Notes: a model not told the origin generated them from the letters alone. Shown: positions 13,265 through 24,997, numbered from the stretch's first letter. The stretch is 64,000 nt of DNA from Leptasterias polaris (GCA_037783415.1 JAZGTN010000085.1:3157501-3221500), one strand, 5' to 3'. Numbers and translations: made by a program.

Positions 13265-13576
13265 GCTCTTTTTACACTACTCTATTCCCCGTGGGCAACC
13301 CCGTGGAATAACGGTCGGCCTTTTCACACTATGATCGCTTTATCCTCTGTCTACCCCGGCAAGTGGGAATACCTCGGGGAATAGCCACCCCTGCTCTGGA
13401 GTAGGGGTAAGCGGTAAGACCCCGGGGTATTCTTGAAACATGCAACAGGAACCCTGTGGAATAGGGACCTAGGCGGGGATAGTGTGAAAGTGCGCCGGGG
13501 TAACCGTAGGGTAAACAAAAACCCGGGGCCTCCCCGGGGCTGAATTCCACGGGGTAAGAGACGCAGTGTGAAAATG
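13265..13576. mobile_element. GC-rich foldback element
   Basis: This is a markedly GC-rich island with repeated CCCCGTGGAAT, CCCGGGG and CGGGGTA words. The outer ends are imperfectly inverted (TTTTTACACTACTC near 13269 against GAGACGCAGTGTGAAAA at 13558-13574). ORFs across it (minus strand, Pro/Gly-rich) look spurious. It adjoins the family D element. Confidence 0.45.
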
Positions 13577-13583
13577 GCTTATT

Positions 13584-13817
13584 ACTGCAAAACACCGGGG
13601 TGTTAATTTGACACCCTGAATGTTGTCATAAATAGATACACAAAAACAATGACAATTCACACCACAGGGTGTTAAAAATAACACCAATTACTGCATAACC
13701 AATTACATTGGTGTTATTCTAACACCATGGTTGGTGTTAATTTTGATTTTCTCTTCGGTGTCTATATGTGAAAACACTCATGGTGTCAATTTTAACACCC
13801 CAGTTTATTCAGTGTTG
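13584..13817. mobile_element. Small TIR element, family D (ACTGCAA..GGGGTGTTAA)
   Basis: The left end is ACTGCAAAACACCGGGGTGT and the right end is ACACCCCAGTTTATTCAGTG. Words such as GGTGTTA and TAACACC are repeated and inverted throughout, and GGTGTCTATATGTG is shared with the shorter copy at 19445-19614. Confidence 0.55.
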
Positions 13818-14956
13818 CAGTAGTCGAAGCCTTAGCCGTAGCCAACAATTCGGAAACAAACTTGTCATCGTTACACTGTACTGGCAAATTGGTTCAATCT
13901 ATGCTGATGTGTAGTTCAGTATCTATTCCAACAGCAAGTCGCAACTTGGCCACGGCACTTTGATTGCACTCGTTTTTAATAAATCGACTGACGAGTTTCG
14001 AAGGCTGACAATAAGAAAAAGGTCAATATTCCAGCAAAAGGTGCATTGAAGAAATTAATTAGGCCGTGTTTAAATTGAGACTACGGGTACGGATGCAGAG
14101 TCCGCTGGAGACTACAGCAAATGTAATCTTTTTCTTCTCGCCGATGTCGTTTGCGCACCGACTGGCAACAACAGTAGTTGCTTATAGACTCGAGTTTATC
14201 GATCTTGAAGGTTTGCAGTGTATTTGATTTGTTGCCAACCTGTTGCAGGAAAACTTGGGCTGCCAAATATTCCATTTATACTCCCCCAAAAGAATGGAAA
14301 AAAAGAATAAAACATTGTACAACAGTAACTGATACACATGCATTCATATCACACTAAGTTCTATCAACCAAAATGAAAAGAGAACAAACGAAATTTCCAA
14401 TGGGTGAGGAAATAATAAGTACACGAGTTACAGTTTAATTTTTTTTTAAAGACAAAACTTAGGGCTAATAATACACACAAGTGAATTTCCACATATAAAG
14501 AACACATACGTTGTCTACCCATTATGTTTGAAGAACAATTAATACTGGGTTCTCGTTTCGAAGCAGGAGAACAATCTCAAGCATGAGAAAACTATCAGGC
14601 AATCCTTGTTTTTAGCTGTCACGATAAGGAGTTAACCCAAATTAACATTATTTAAACTATTTGTATAGCATCATCCTAATATTCAGGAGTCACATGGAAT
14701 AATAATATTAATAACATGGTATAAATAACCTGTCTCACCAATTCATCTTTAAATTAATACTTTTAATCAATACTTGATATCTTAATTACTGTTGGAAATC
14801 ACCACCCCGCATATGGGGGCGGGGCAACTCTAGTAGGTGGTTTATCAGGTAAACTTAGAAAAACAAATAAACATAACTGAGGTATGAAAACATTAAAAAT
14901 AATAACCGACTGAACTGCAGTTAATACACCGATCCATTAAGCCCCGCCCATTTCTC

Positions 14957-15052
14957 ATTGACCAATCACAGCCGCGAAATCTGACCACCATTTGAGCCGT
15001 TTGGTGATCTTTGCTGTAATGGTGATCAGGTTTCGTGGCTGTGATTGGTCAA
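14957..15052. repeat. Inverted repeat with CCAAT boxes beside a GC-rich block
   Basis: ATTGACCAATCACAGCCGCG at the left pairs with CGTGGCTGTGATTGGTCAAC at the right, arms about 33 bp with a few mismatches and a loop near 28 bp. A GC-rich block follows to about 15170. It may be a foldback element or a promoter-like island; no gene is seen beside it. Confidence 0.65.
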
Positions 15053-15599
15053 CTCGTAAGGAGGCGCCGGTAAAGCAAGGACCGAGCGTGCAAGAGCAGC
15101 GAGGCTGTGCCCGGGTCCAGAGCCGCTGGGCCACCCCTGCCTGGGTGCAGAGAGCACACTCCGAGAAATAAGCTGGATTGGTCTATTTAGAGCTGTTCCA
15201 TTTAGGAAGTTGATATTATAATGCAATTCACTGCTGCATGGCTTATTTACATGAAAGAGTGGGTTTGAGATAGCACGATATACGGAGTATGCGTCCCAAG
15301 TTATGCAAGGTGTTGCTTATTTTACACCTATAATTGTTTTAGTTAGTAGTTCCTACATGAACACAAGTCACTCTAATACGCTCTAGGGTTTGAAACCAAA
15401 TTTGTTCAGAGCGCAGTCATACAATAAAGCATGAACGGCAAGTTGACAAATTTAATTTCTTGTAGGCTATGCGTCACAGCTATGTAGAAGGAGCATGGAT
15501 GTATTAACAAGCACGTAGCTCGCACAAACATGTAGGAGTTTCGCTTTGCAGGTGTTTTCATGCTAAGGGGTAATTGGTATTATTGATGGGTAATACGGT

Positions 15600-16485
15600 T
15601 ACTTTCGGGGTAGTCATGTATACCTCATTGGGAGTGTTTGGGTGATAACAACCGGGAACCACACTAACAGGCGGGTTATTCCTTTCGTGGATCTCCCAAT
15701 TGGGAATACCATTGATACCCTGATTGAAAGAATAAGGTTCTGATTGGGATAGGAGTTTACCCAAATAGGAATATATTGCGTGATAACAAACCTGTGAATC
15801 ATGCAAGCAAACTAGGTTACTCTGATCCAGTGGTCTCTCAAATTGATACTATTGATACCCCTATCAGAAGAACAAAGTGTCAATCGGGGTAAAGGTATAC
15901 CCAACTCGGGATAGTTTGAGTGATGACAACCCTGTAAGTCACACTCTGGCAGATTGGGTTACTCTCGACCAAGCATCCCTCGAATGAGTACCAATGATGT
16001 CCCTATCAGAAGAACAAAGTGTCAATCGGGGTAAGGTATACCCAACTCGGGATAGTTTGAGTGATGACAACCCTGTAAGTCACACTCTGGCAGATTGGGT
16101 TACTCTCGACCAAGCATCCCTCGAATGAGTACAAATGATGTCCCTATCAGAAGAACAAAGTGTCAATCGGGGTAAGGTATACCCAATTCGGGATAGTTTG
16201 GGTGATGACAACCCTGTAAGTCACACTCTGGCAGATTGGGTTACTCTCGACCAAGCATCCCTCGAATGGGTACCAATGATATCCCTATCAGAAGAACAAA
16301 GTGTCAATCGGGGTAAAGGTATACCCAATTCGGGATAGTTTGGGTGATGACAACCCTGTAAGTCACACTCTGGCAGATTGGGTTACTCTCGACCAAGCAT
16401 CCCTCGAATGGGTACCAATGATATCCCTATCAGAAGAACAAAGTGTCAATCGGGGTAAAGGTATACCCAATGGTATCCTTCATTG
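15600..16485 (+). repeat. 141-142 bp satellite array
   Basis: From about 15850 to 16485 a unit recurs about 4.5 times with few differences. Its markers are CCCTATCAGAAGAACAAAGT (starts near 15859, 16001, 16142, 16283, 16425), GGGATAGTTTGAGTGATGAC and TCTCGACCAAGCATCCCTCG. Unit length is 141 or 142, depending on GGGTAAGG versus GGGTAAAGG. More diverged units extend left to about 15600 and a partial one right to about 16560. Some units have open frames with a 47-codon period, but the single-base length change breaks the frame, so I do not call a gene. Confidence 0.85.
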
Positions 16486-16904
16486 GAAGATTAAGGTTCC
16501 ACACGGGGTTTACGTATACCCCAGTTGGAATTGTTTGGTTTATAACAATCTGATGCGCCAAAAGGGTAAGCCATTTAATAATATAATAAAATCTAGTCAA
16601 CATTTTATCAATTAACTTTCAAAGATTATACAATATCAGTTCTATAATCATGCATAGATTTACCTCCACACTTACTAAACTTACACTTTACAATATTTAC
16701 ATCCAAGTATTTACACTAATATAGCAATCATTTTTATATACTTTAATATGTTTTTAAATACAAATTATTCAGCATTATTTTGATGTCAAGAAGAAATGGT
16801 CCAACGCCAAAAAGAGGAGCTCATATAACAGACATTTTATAACAGACTGTAGGTAAAGAAATTTCAAAAAATGTGATAACATTAAAACGAAATTTGCGTT
16901 ATAC

Positions 16905-17155
16905 AACCAATGTTCCGACATTCCTATGTTCCGAAACTCCGGTGTTTGGTCACCAATATGTTCCGACACCCCTAGGTTGACACCCCTATGTTTTGACACA
17001 ATATTCCGACACCCCTATGAACCGACATCTCTGTGTGTGTTTGTAATTCTAATTCCTAACCCTAACCCTCAATCTAACTCTGAGTGTAGACTACGAAGGG
17101 TTGTTTGATCACAGGATTGTCGGAACATAGGGTTGTCGGAGCAAAGAGCAGTCAC
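16905..17155. repeat. GTTCCGACA repeat with internal CCCTAA units
   Basis: The words TGTTCCGACA, CCGACACCCCTATG and their reverse complement GTCGGAACATAGG flank TTCCTAACCCTAACCCTCAA. A decayed relative is at 19840-19960 (GATGTTCCGACC and TTCCTAACCCTAACC). It is an interspersed foldback family rather than a true telomere. Confidence 0.55.
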
Positions 17156-19444
17156 CCCCACACGAATGAGTAACTGCTTTGATAGTCATTGTTCGGTACT
17201 GAACAAGATGTATATGTACCACACACCTTCCTCCCCTTATACACTAATTATATGAAAACCAAGTCCAAATGAATGTCGGTTGATGGATGGACATGGAGCA
17301 ATGCAAAATGGTTTTGCTTACATTGTACAAAAAAGAGCACCAGCCTTGTCAAGTGCAGTCTACATAGTTAACGTTGTTCTTCAATGATCTAAGGTACATG
17401 TATACCCAACACTACTGTGAGGTATGACCTTAGAGCTAAACCAATCCAATATGGCAAGTGCTAAGTGTATGACCTTGTTATACATAACTGACCTACGACC
17501 TTGAACTGAGGTACCAACATCCGGGCTATAACCTATGACACAGAGTCTGGCATCCATCATACATTGACTGTACATAAATGAGAAGAAACACAATTTACCC
17601 GACGAAGAAAAATAATGCTGTACAATATTGCGATCAAACATCATCCAATTCGCGAGGATGATTTATTTTATTTCCCCAGCACTCTGCCAGTCCCACTTAT
17701 CACTTCGAATATAAAAAATAATCCTAGCATAATACTGACAACGGTTCCGTATGTAACAGGTGCATCAAACCTTGCACTAATAATCTAGAAAGATTATGTG
17801 TGCGTAGAATGCATTACTGGGGGAAAAAACACACACAAAAACAAAAACTCTAGGATCGGACTTTGCTCAGTGACGAGATAACATGATTAAGGCACGATGT
17901 AAGTGCTTATTATAATCGTCACAACTATTGAAACCCGGAGAGTGTTTTGCCAATAACTCCACACCAACAAAAAATTATCAGACGGTGGTCTGGAGGAAAA
18001 AAAAAAGGGGGGGGGGAAGCAAAGAGCATGTGATGAATATTATTGTAGAGACAGGAGGGCTCCAGTGTTAATAGCAATCAAGCTAATAAGCTTCTTGTTT
18101 TGACAGGCAATTGAAGGGGATTTCTAGCGAACTCACTTTTATGATAATTGTGAAGGACTGTGAGAGAACATGACTCTATTAAGATTGACGTCACCCTCAA
18201 TGAGCTGATATCACTGAGTACCCACGAACATAATATAACCTTTTTATTCTGCCACTATTGTGGTCGTGTTACCAGAATGCAATTTTATTAATGCATACTG
18301 ATTGTAATTATATCAATGTCGATACCAGACTATTTAACCCTTCCACCCTCGATTTGGTTACGTTGGTGTGAATGAAAGAATAAATAAAAATGGCCGGACC
18401 AAGATATGTCTTAACCCCATAAAGTGTGGGTATCTTCTTATTTCATTTAGCCCTAAAGTAACTTTCCAACCCAAGGGCACCCCGGTGTTCCAGCGATGAG
18501 ACTTAAAGAATGTGAACAATCCTGACGAATTTCTGATGGGTTTGGGTTCACCTCCAAGATGCAACAATTCAAATGGTTTACAGACTCTGTGCTTCACTAG
18601 AAATACAAAACTGAAGGTTTGCACACAATATGCAATATCTATTTCTCCATTTGGTGACTGCTTTACTGTTTTCAAGACAAAATTATGGGCCAGGGAGATT
18701 TTGAGAAATACATGAGTTCAGGAACACCCTGAGAAATCACATGCCTGGTATTTCGCATTTATTAATTTTATCCCCAACATGTCTCGGAAAAATACTGAGT
18801 TCTTTTGGATTGATTTATTTCATGAAAATATAATTATTTGATAGGCCTGCCTCCCCCATGATCTTATGGTTTTTAATCAGATATTCAAATCAAAGGTCAT
18901 CAGACTTTTTGTAATAACATAGTTACACTGTTTGACAAGTTGTTGCCGTACATGTAATAAAGTATATGTCAAGGTTTCATTTCCAAAATCTCGATTGAAA
19001 TTTTCATCAAAAAAAAATAATAATTAAAATAATTAACAACTCCAACCTTGCGAATGATTGCATCAATCAAACACACAAAATCTACACAGTTTCAAGATAT
19101 CAAATAATAAATAAATAATCAAGATTTAAGATAATCAGACAAAGAAGTTGTTATTGATACATCTTTTGAAGACATGGTGCAGTGAGTTCAGCCAAACACT
19201 TGTAATAAATGACGGTATGGTCGAGTGCGGAAGCGGCGTAAAATGAAGGCCCTTGATTGATCTATATGCGACGGTAGTCAGTGAACTTCCTGTAGTTCTA
19301 CACCTTTGGCTCAATCAGACCAGGCAAGACCATCCGTCTTAATGTAATTAGCCAAGAAGTAATTATAAACGCTTGGTATTAAAAGTGGCTGTGCATTGTG
19401 CAACAGTGAACGGCAAAAGAGAATTCTTGAGAATACACTTCACA

Positions 19445-19614
19445 CACTGCAAAAACTGGGGTGTTAAATGGATTCTTTCCGGTATCCATATGTGACAACA
19501 CCGCCATGGTGTTAGCTATCCCCATTACTACATCGTTGATAAAATCAACACCGTGGCGGTGTTGTCACATATAGATACCAAGAGAATCAATTTAACACCC
19601 CGGTTTGTGCAGTG
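19445..19614. mobile_element. Small TIR element, family D, 170 bp
   Basis: The arms are about 70 bp: left CACTGCAAAAACTGGGGTGT onward with TCCATATGTGACAACACCGC, right ending TTAACACCCCGGTTTGTGCAGTG. Most of the element is a hairpin, and the central loop is about 30 bp. It is non-coding. Confidence 0.7.
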
Positions 19615-19839
19615 CGCAGAGAGTTTCATCAAAATTGTAGCCTATAAAAAAAAACATGGTTTAAAACCATTCCCACGCAAAAAAAATCATTTTTCCCAGC
19701 ATGTTTGACTAACTATTTGAAACTGCTCAACTGTACACCTGGCCAAAGTATGGAGATGTAGACAATAGGGCTTTACAATCGCTTTCTGCTACGTGAAAAT
19801 AGGTAGGATACCAGTCCCAAAATGATGGTTAGACACCGA

Positions 19840-19960
19840 TGTTCCGACCACCTGAGTGTATTTTCCTAACCCTAACCATAGCGAATATAAATCACATGGA
19901 GTTTTCGGATCACAGGACTGATAGAAGATAGATAGTTGTTTCGGATTTATAGAGCAGTCA
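19840..19960. repeat. Decayed GTTCCGACA repeat
   Basis: It shares GATGTTCCGACC, TTCCTAACCCTAACC and GGATCACAGGACTG with the element at 16905-17155. The right half has lost the GTCGGAACATAGG words. Confidence 0.4.
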
Positions 19961-19980
19961 CCAAAATAGTACTTGTCACA

Positions 19981-20342
19981 TAATAATAATAATAATAATA
20001 GTGGCTTCTTATATAGCGCTCAGGTCCGTCACTCAGTGACGCTTCAACATTATTACCCCTGGTCACAGGGCCATTTTATTTCATTCCTTAAACCATCTCA
20101 GTTCCCTTGGGAGTATACAGCCTGTGCTGCCAAATATGTAGCGCATCAAGCTAAATCAATCACAAGAACCATCTCCGCCCTCACATGTATCCATTTACCC
20201 CTGGGTGATGAGAAGCAATTATAGTTAAGTGTCTTGCTCAAGGACACAAGTGTCACGACCGGGACTCGAACCCACACTCTGCTGATCAGGAACACCAGAG
20301 CTTGGATCCGGTGCTCTTATCCGCTCGGCCACGACACGCTTG
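19981..20342 (-). mobile_element. tRNA-derived SINE, near full length
   Basis: On the minus strand it begins with a tRNA-like head GTGTCGTGGCCGAGCGGATA and has the B box GGTTCGAGTCC. The body reads TTGTGTCCTTGAGCAAGACA. The 3' module GAGCGCTATATAAGAAGC is followed by a (TTA)n tail at 19981-20000. It is transcribed by RNA polymerase III in principle and non-coding. The overlapping 83-aa ORF is spurious. Confidence 0.8.
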
Positions 20343-20469
20343 TTTTGGTAAGCATAATTGTTTTATTCTAAGTTACTTTTTGTTCCTAAAAATCTTCATG
20401 AAACCGGGCCCTGACCGTTTGTAGTGAGTGGCTCGACTATGCACAAGACTGTGTTATATTATTTAGACG

Positions 20470-20696
20470 CATACAGATTATGATATACTACAGGCTGACA
20501 AAGTTTGTCATCCAAAACCACAGTGGATGTTATTGAGCGGTCAGACAGTAGGAGGGTTGACTGTGTACTGTGTAGATACATAGGCCTACACCTTATGCTA
20601 TACTACATGCTGGCATAGTTTGTCATCAAAACCAGTGTATTATATTGAATGGTCAGACGGTTGGAAGGTTGACTATGTACTGTGTAGATGTAAATA
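20470..20696. repeat. Tandem duplication, about 112 bp unit
   Basis: Two neighbouring copies share TATACTACAGGCTGACAAAG / TATACTACATGCTGGCATAG, TTTGTCATC-AAAACCA and GGTTGACTGTGTACTGTGTA. They have diverged by point changes and small gaps. Confidence 0.7.
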
Positions 20697-21417
20697 TCAC
20701 AATGTATCATATTGCAATGCATTTGGCTATCTGGTCTAATATCAAAAGTTATATTTTAAGTGTTTCTAAACATTTGGAAAATTTGCTATCCGTCTTGTTT
20801 TCACCCGTCAGGGTCAAATCAATGTACCGGAACTAGGGGGTGGAAGGTGATATAGTCTGGTACCTTTGTCTTTGTATGTTTTATAAATTAACTTCGCACG
20901 CAGGGCACACGACAAAGAAGGTTAGAGCGTGGAAGAAAAGAGCACAGCCAGTTCACTGCACTTGGCGATCTGGTCTAAAATCTGGATACTCAAACAGATG
21001 CCGGATTGCTTGAACATGACAGCTGAATCCGATCTTGCTGGAAATTTCCCCCCACCCTCCTCAACAAAATATAAAATCTACAAATAAATATAAAAAAAAT
21101 CTAGGATTAGACTTTAATCTCAGTTAATCTATAATTGGAAGTCTCCTCAAACTATTGAGTGTAATGTACTCAGCGATTTTTCCCCTTCGTCGAGGAATAT
21201 GCCTGCGTAGATAACGGCCAGACTCTGGGTGCAACAGACAGGGTTGGCTGGATGAGTTAAACAGGCCAAGCACGCATTGAGATGTATCACGTAAAAAGGT
21301 TGGCTGGTATGCGTCCACGAACTTAAATCATGCACAGTTACACACCCATTGCCATCAGAGTTTAAAGGGACAGGCAGAAAGAACATTCGGAAAATGTCGG
21401 CTGAAAGGATTTCTTGA

Positions 21418-21623
21418 ATGTGATGTCTTAAACATTCCATATGTTTAGAAATACGTGCCCGTTGGCCTAAATCGGCTTATTTTTTAGAATGCCATTCTTC
21501 TCATGTATGCGATCATTAAATAAACCCAGTTTTGCCAGGAATTGCCGAATTTTCTAAAAAATAAGCCGATTTAGGCCAACGGGCACGTATTTCTAAACAT
21601 ATGGAATGTTTAAGACATCACAT
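21418..21623. repeat. Perfect 72-bp inverted repeat with 62-bp loop
   Basis: Bases 21418-21489 are the exact reverse complement of 21552-21623 by my base-by-base comparison. The arms begin ATGTGATGTCTTAAACATTC and end CGGCTTATTTTTTAGAA. The 62-bp loop starts TGCCATTCTTCTCATG. No coding frame is implied. It could be a foldback transposon, a hairpin RNA precursor, a recent inverted duplication or an assembly artefact. Confidence 0.9.
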
Positions 21624-22045
21624 CACAGTGATATCAAAGCTGATGTTTCAGCTGTTTCACTTTTAATGTCAGTTTTAAGTTATTCCAAGAAGTACCTTAG
21701 TTTGCATTGGGCGCCACATATATCCCTTCTGTCACGTTACGTCTTATGGGAATCCCACACTTGAAGAACCTTCAATACTAAAGCATACTGTAGCTGTTTG
21801 TGACTGTCCAGCTGAGAGGTTCTTAATGTGATGGCAAATTTTGAATAGCCGGAAGGGACATCTTCAACCTCATTATATATAGTGCAACCCATACCTTGAA
21901 CTTAGAGTGAATAAAAGGTACGTAAAACCCACCAACTATAACATATGAAAAATACATTCTTTGTAAATAAAGCAGCCATATATATAAATACATATAAATT
22001 GCTTTGAATATTTGATATTTAACATAGAGAGCTTGTTATTTCTTC

Positions 22046-22271
22046 TCACAAGTAGTCCGGATTGACGACAAAGCCTTTCTTCTTGGTTCCGGTGCTGGTA
22101 GTAAGTGTTGAGTCTTTTTCCTCCCCGGCAGGTGAGGAGCAAGCGAGGAGGTCCCCGGAGTCTTTGCTCCCCTTGCTGTCCTCACTGTACATGCTGCTGG
22201 GGCGAGACGTACTCTTCGGCTCAAAATCCTCCTCATCCGAACTTGCATGATTGACTGTGTACTTGGCTTTC
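22046..22271 (-). CDS. Myo18: Myo18 terminal exon with stop codon
   Basis: This is the terminal coding exon, 226 nt. It follows the acceptor CCCCAACAG and enters in phase 2, exactly as needed after the donor at 51421, about 29 kb away. It encodes about 74 residues: a basic start (KAKYTVNH), an acidic SSDEEDFEP patch, a Ser/Asp/Lys-rich linker (SMYSEDSKGSKDSGDLL), a Ser/Thr run, a basic GTKKKG and the C-terminus FVVNPDYL before TGA. The C-terminal NPDY is an NPxY-type motif, and D-Y-L also fits a class III PDZ ligand pattern; both functional readings are inference. The exon lacks recognisable domains, and its assignment to Myo18 rests on strand, phase, composition and the absence of a competing exon. 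No convincing AATAAA was seen immediately downstream, so the 3' UTR end is unknown. An alternative is the last exon of a different minus-strand gene. Confidence 0.65.
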
Positions 22272-24805
22272 CTGTTGGGGGATTGATGACAAGGTGTTTG
22301 ATTAATGTGGGTTGATTGGCTGAGCGATGGCCATGCATGGTTGGTCAAGTGCTTGGTAGGCTGAATAATTTATACATTCCGGATTGATTGATATTCATAG
22401 GTGATAGTTTTAATTTGGTTGATCACAAATCCATGTAGGGATTGATCTAATGACAATCGATTAGGTGTATCTTAATTGGGTAAATTTTGATTTCACTTTT
22501 TGTTCAATTAAATGCCAATTTACAGCCAATAAATAGTTTTCATTTGCCGCCACAGAGTGTGAAGTCAGGAATGTTTACGGGCATATTATATATCATTGAT
22601 AATATCATTGTTTAAATGCACATTTATGCGTTATGGGTTCACCGAGTGTGGCACGCAGGAGTTTATATCAAGCTTCCTTTCATTATTGGTCGGCGAGCCA
22701 CTTGCCTGCGCACATATTAAGAACGCTTGACGCGGCTCGAAACCAAAATCAAAATTGTCCCGTAAAAATTTCGTCGATCTTTACATCTAAATGTTTAAAT
22801 GATGACTAGTGTTTACTAAAACGAACTCCAGTTCACAGAATCTCTTCTTAATATCGTTTGTCAAACGGTTTTATAATCGGTCATGCAAATCAACCTCAGC
22901 CGTGCTTTTCTTACAGCCAGACATACCAATCCTTGAGAAAGCTGAACGATTCGGTGTTGGAGCTACCGAAAACTAAAACGATTGGGATGAGGAATACACA
23001 ACACGTCTAGGGGTCGGGTTAATTTAGAACGAGTGATTAAATACATGTAGCTTAAAACTCCCTGTGGCTGCATTAAAACAAAAATTATTGACGATGATCA
23101 AACAGCCGCTGCACACTGCACACCAACTAAAATGCTCACATCAACACGTGCTTATCTTAAACTTGCCATTTTAGTGATGGAAACCGCATTCGGGCTATGA
23201 AACTTAGAAACATTCACATTACACACTTGACTTGCAATACATAGCATGTAAACGTCATGTAGGTATGAAATGAGGGGCTGCATGGTCAGTAAGGAATAGG
23301 TTTGCGGTGACACCATGTGTGATCTTGGAGTGTACGATTGGTTCCAATAAGAACTGATACTCAATGTTTTGATCAGTGTGCGTTACATTCAGTGTCTTTG
23401 CTTCGCAGAGCCAGGCGTGTTCAAAAGAGATATTTCACAAGGTGTCTTTGCAAAGCTGTTCCTCAAGACTTAAATAATTTGGATACCATAACACGAAAGA
23501 GAAATGATGTAAAATTGCTTGTGCCCATCAAACATTGGCGACGAGTATGGGTGATATCACCTTCTCTTAGGAACATTAATCCAACCCGACAACAAACTAA
23601 GTAAGCCGACATCCTTGTTCCAATGCGCCATGACCATAAATGATAAGCGCGCAAAGGATTCCGCGTGAAATTTGGCAACATTGCCAGCCACCACGCCGAG
23701 CTATTTTCAAAGAAATGCTACAGACCAGTGAAATCTGGTACAGTATACTCGTAAACTACTTTGCTGCGTTCACCTTGCGCAACGTGACACGTGCCAAGTT
23801 CGCGCAAGGCCCATTTGTTGACCAGTGATTGGTCAACAACTGATATCAACGGGTACCAGGTATAAAGTATCGACCACAAGGCGACAAATAGTCTTTCTGC
23901 GAACTTTGCTGAAGTTAGCTCCACTCAGTCTCCAAAGAAGCATTGCGGTGTGATATTTTTAAGATGGCGCTTGTGCAAATGGCGCTTTCTGTCATTAATA
24001 CGACTAATGTAACATTTAAGCCAATTTAAAATCAACCATCTCTGCTGAAAACCTCAGAAGGATAGTTCACTTTCCCTCATCCTATACCCTCTCCCTCCTA
24101 GCAATCCATGCCCCTGGCAATCTAAAAATACTACGCTAATGATACTATTAATAATTATAGTATCACCACCAAATGCGAGTCTTGTGTACACCCAAGGTTT
24201 GATTAAGATCACACCAAGAACGAGCGAAAGGCCCATAATGCCAACTCTCTCGGTGCTCGCCGAAGCAAAACAAACTTCAGAAGTAGACACTGGATGACGA
24301 GCAAGAGGCAGTCAAGCGTGCCGAACGATAGAAGACACAGACAGACTCCCCAAGGAAATCAGACTGCGTCATAGACATTAACAGATTAACCACCACCCAC
24401 CCCCTACACGTTCAAACGAAACAAGAGTTGGTTGATAGGTCTGCCATCCAAGACGATTAATTATTCAGACCACATCCTTTTAAAATAGCCTTCTAATTAT
24501 AAAGAAATGTGTAATTTCTGAGAATTTTAATGATTAACGAACTAAATAGACAGAATTGATTTATGTGTTGACTATTTTTGCCGTGTCATTAATTCTTGCC
24601 GAAGTTCCGAAGTTACACAGAGTTGCCACCGGTGGAGTTGCGAGGGATCACCGAGCAGAACGTTTCAGCACCGTGTTTTGACACTTTATCAATTTTGGTG
24701 TCGCCTTTCAGTTTGAAAATACTATACCGACCTGATAGGGGAAGAGTACATCAGTTGGTTTTTGAAAGACCCAATTCCTGATCATCTTCTTGTTGTTTTA
24801 AAAAT

Positions 24806-24863
24806 AGTGGTTAGTGGCCTGACGTTTCGACCCTAGCAGAGTCTTTCTCGAAGGCTAAATGAC
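24806..24863 (-). mobile_element. Penelope-like 3' tail motif, copy 3
   Basis: On the minus strand the same sequence as copy 1 appears almost unchanged from CATTTAGCCTTCGAG to CAGGCCACTAACCAC. Near-identity with the copy at 7441 suggests recent dispersal or constraint on the hairpin. Confidence 0.45.
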
Positions 24864-24997
24864 CTTGTTTTTCATTTTAAGAATGATTACCAAACGTATA
24901 CCTAACCTTTAATAATCTTCAACCCAAAACACTCTCTTAAACACGAACAATACTATCACCCAACGAAAAGCATGCACTTAAAATACGAAATAATATC

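Larger units (their letters stand above)
1..22045. other. Region downstream of Myo18: possible 3' UTR then repeats
   Basis: Beyond the Myo18 stop codon no reading frame with convincing coding character was found. All ORFs are short, many overlap on opposite strands, and several lie in simple repeats. Retroelement tails, SINEs, TIR elements and tandem arrays are annotated separately. I see nothing supportable in 1-590, 1190-2050, 2300-2800, 2950-6080, 6180-7000, 7580-8310, 8860-9250, 9560-9910, 9960-10850, 11050-11610, 12440-12890, 13820-14950, 17160-19440 and 20700-21410. The 3' UTR of Myo18 should begin at 22045 and run leftwards, but no polyadenylation signal could be fixed. Confidence 0.5.

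Noticed and set aside
15590..16560. CRISPR-like array
   Set aside because: Units of 141-142 bp are contiguous with no unique spacers, in a eukaryotic context.
16135..16615. ORFs with a repeated SLSEEQSVNRGK motif
   Set aside because: They arise from the 141-142 bp satellite, and the frame is broken between units.
17050..17080. Telomere repeat (CCCTAA)n
   Set aside because: Only two or three units inside a GTTCCGACA repeat, also at 5110 and 19865; not a telomere.
20270..20342. tRNA gene on the minus strand
   Set aside because: A and B box-like sequences are part of a SINE with body, 3' module and (TTA)n tail; the anticodon arm is not intact.
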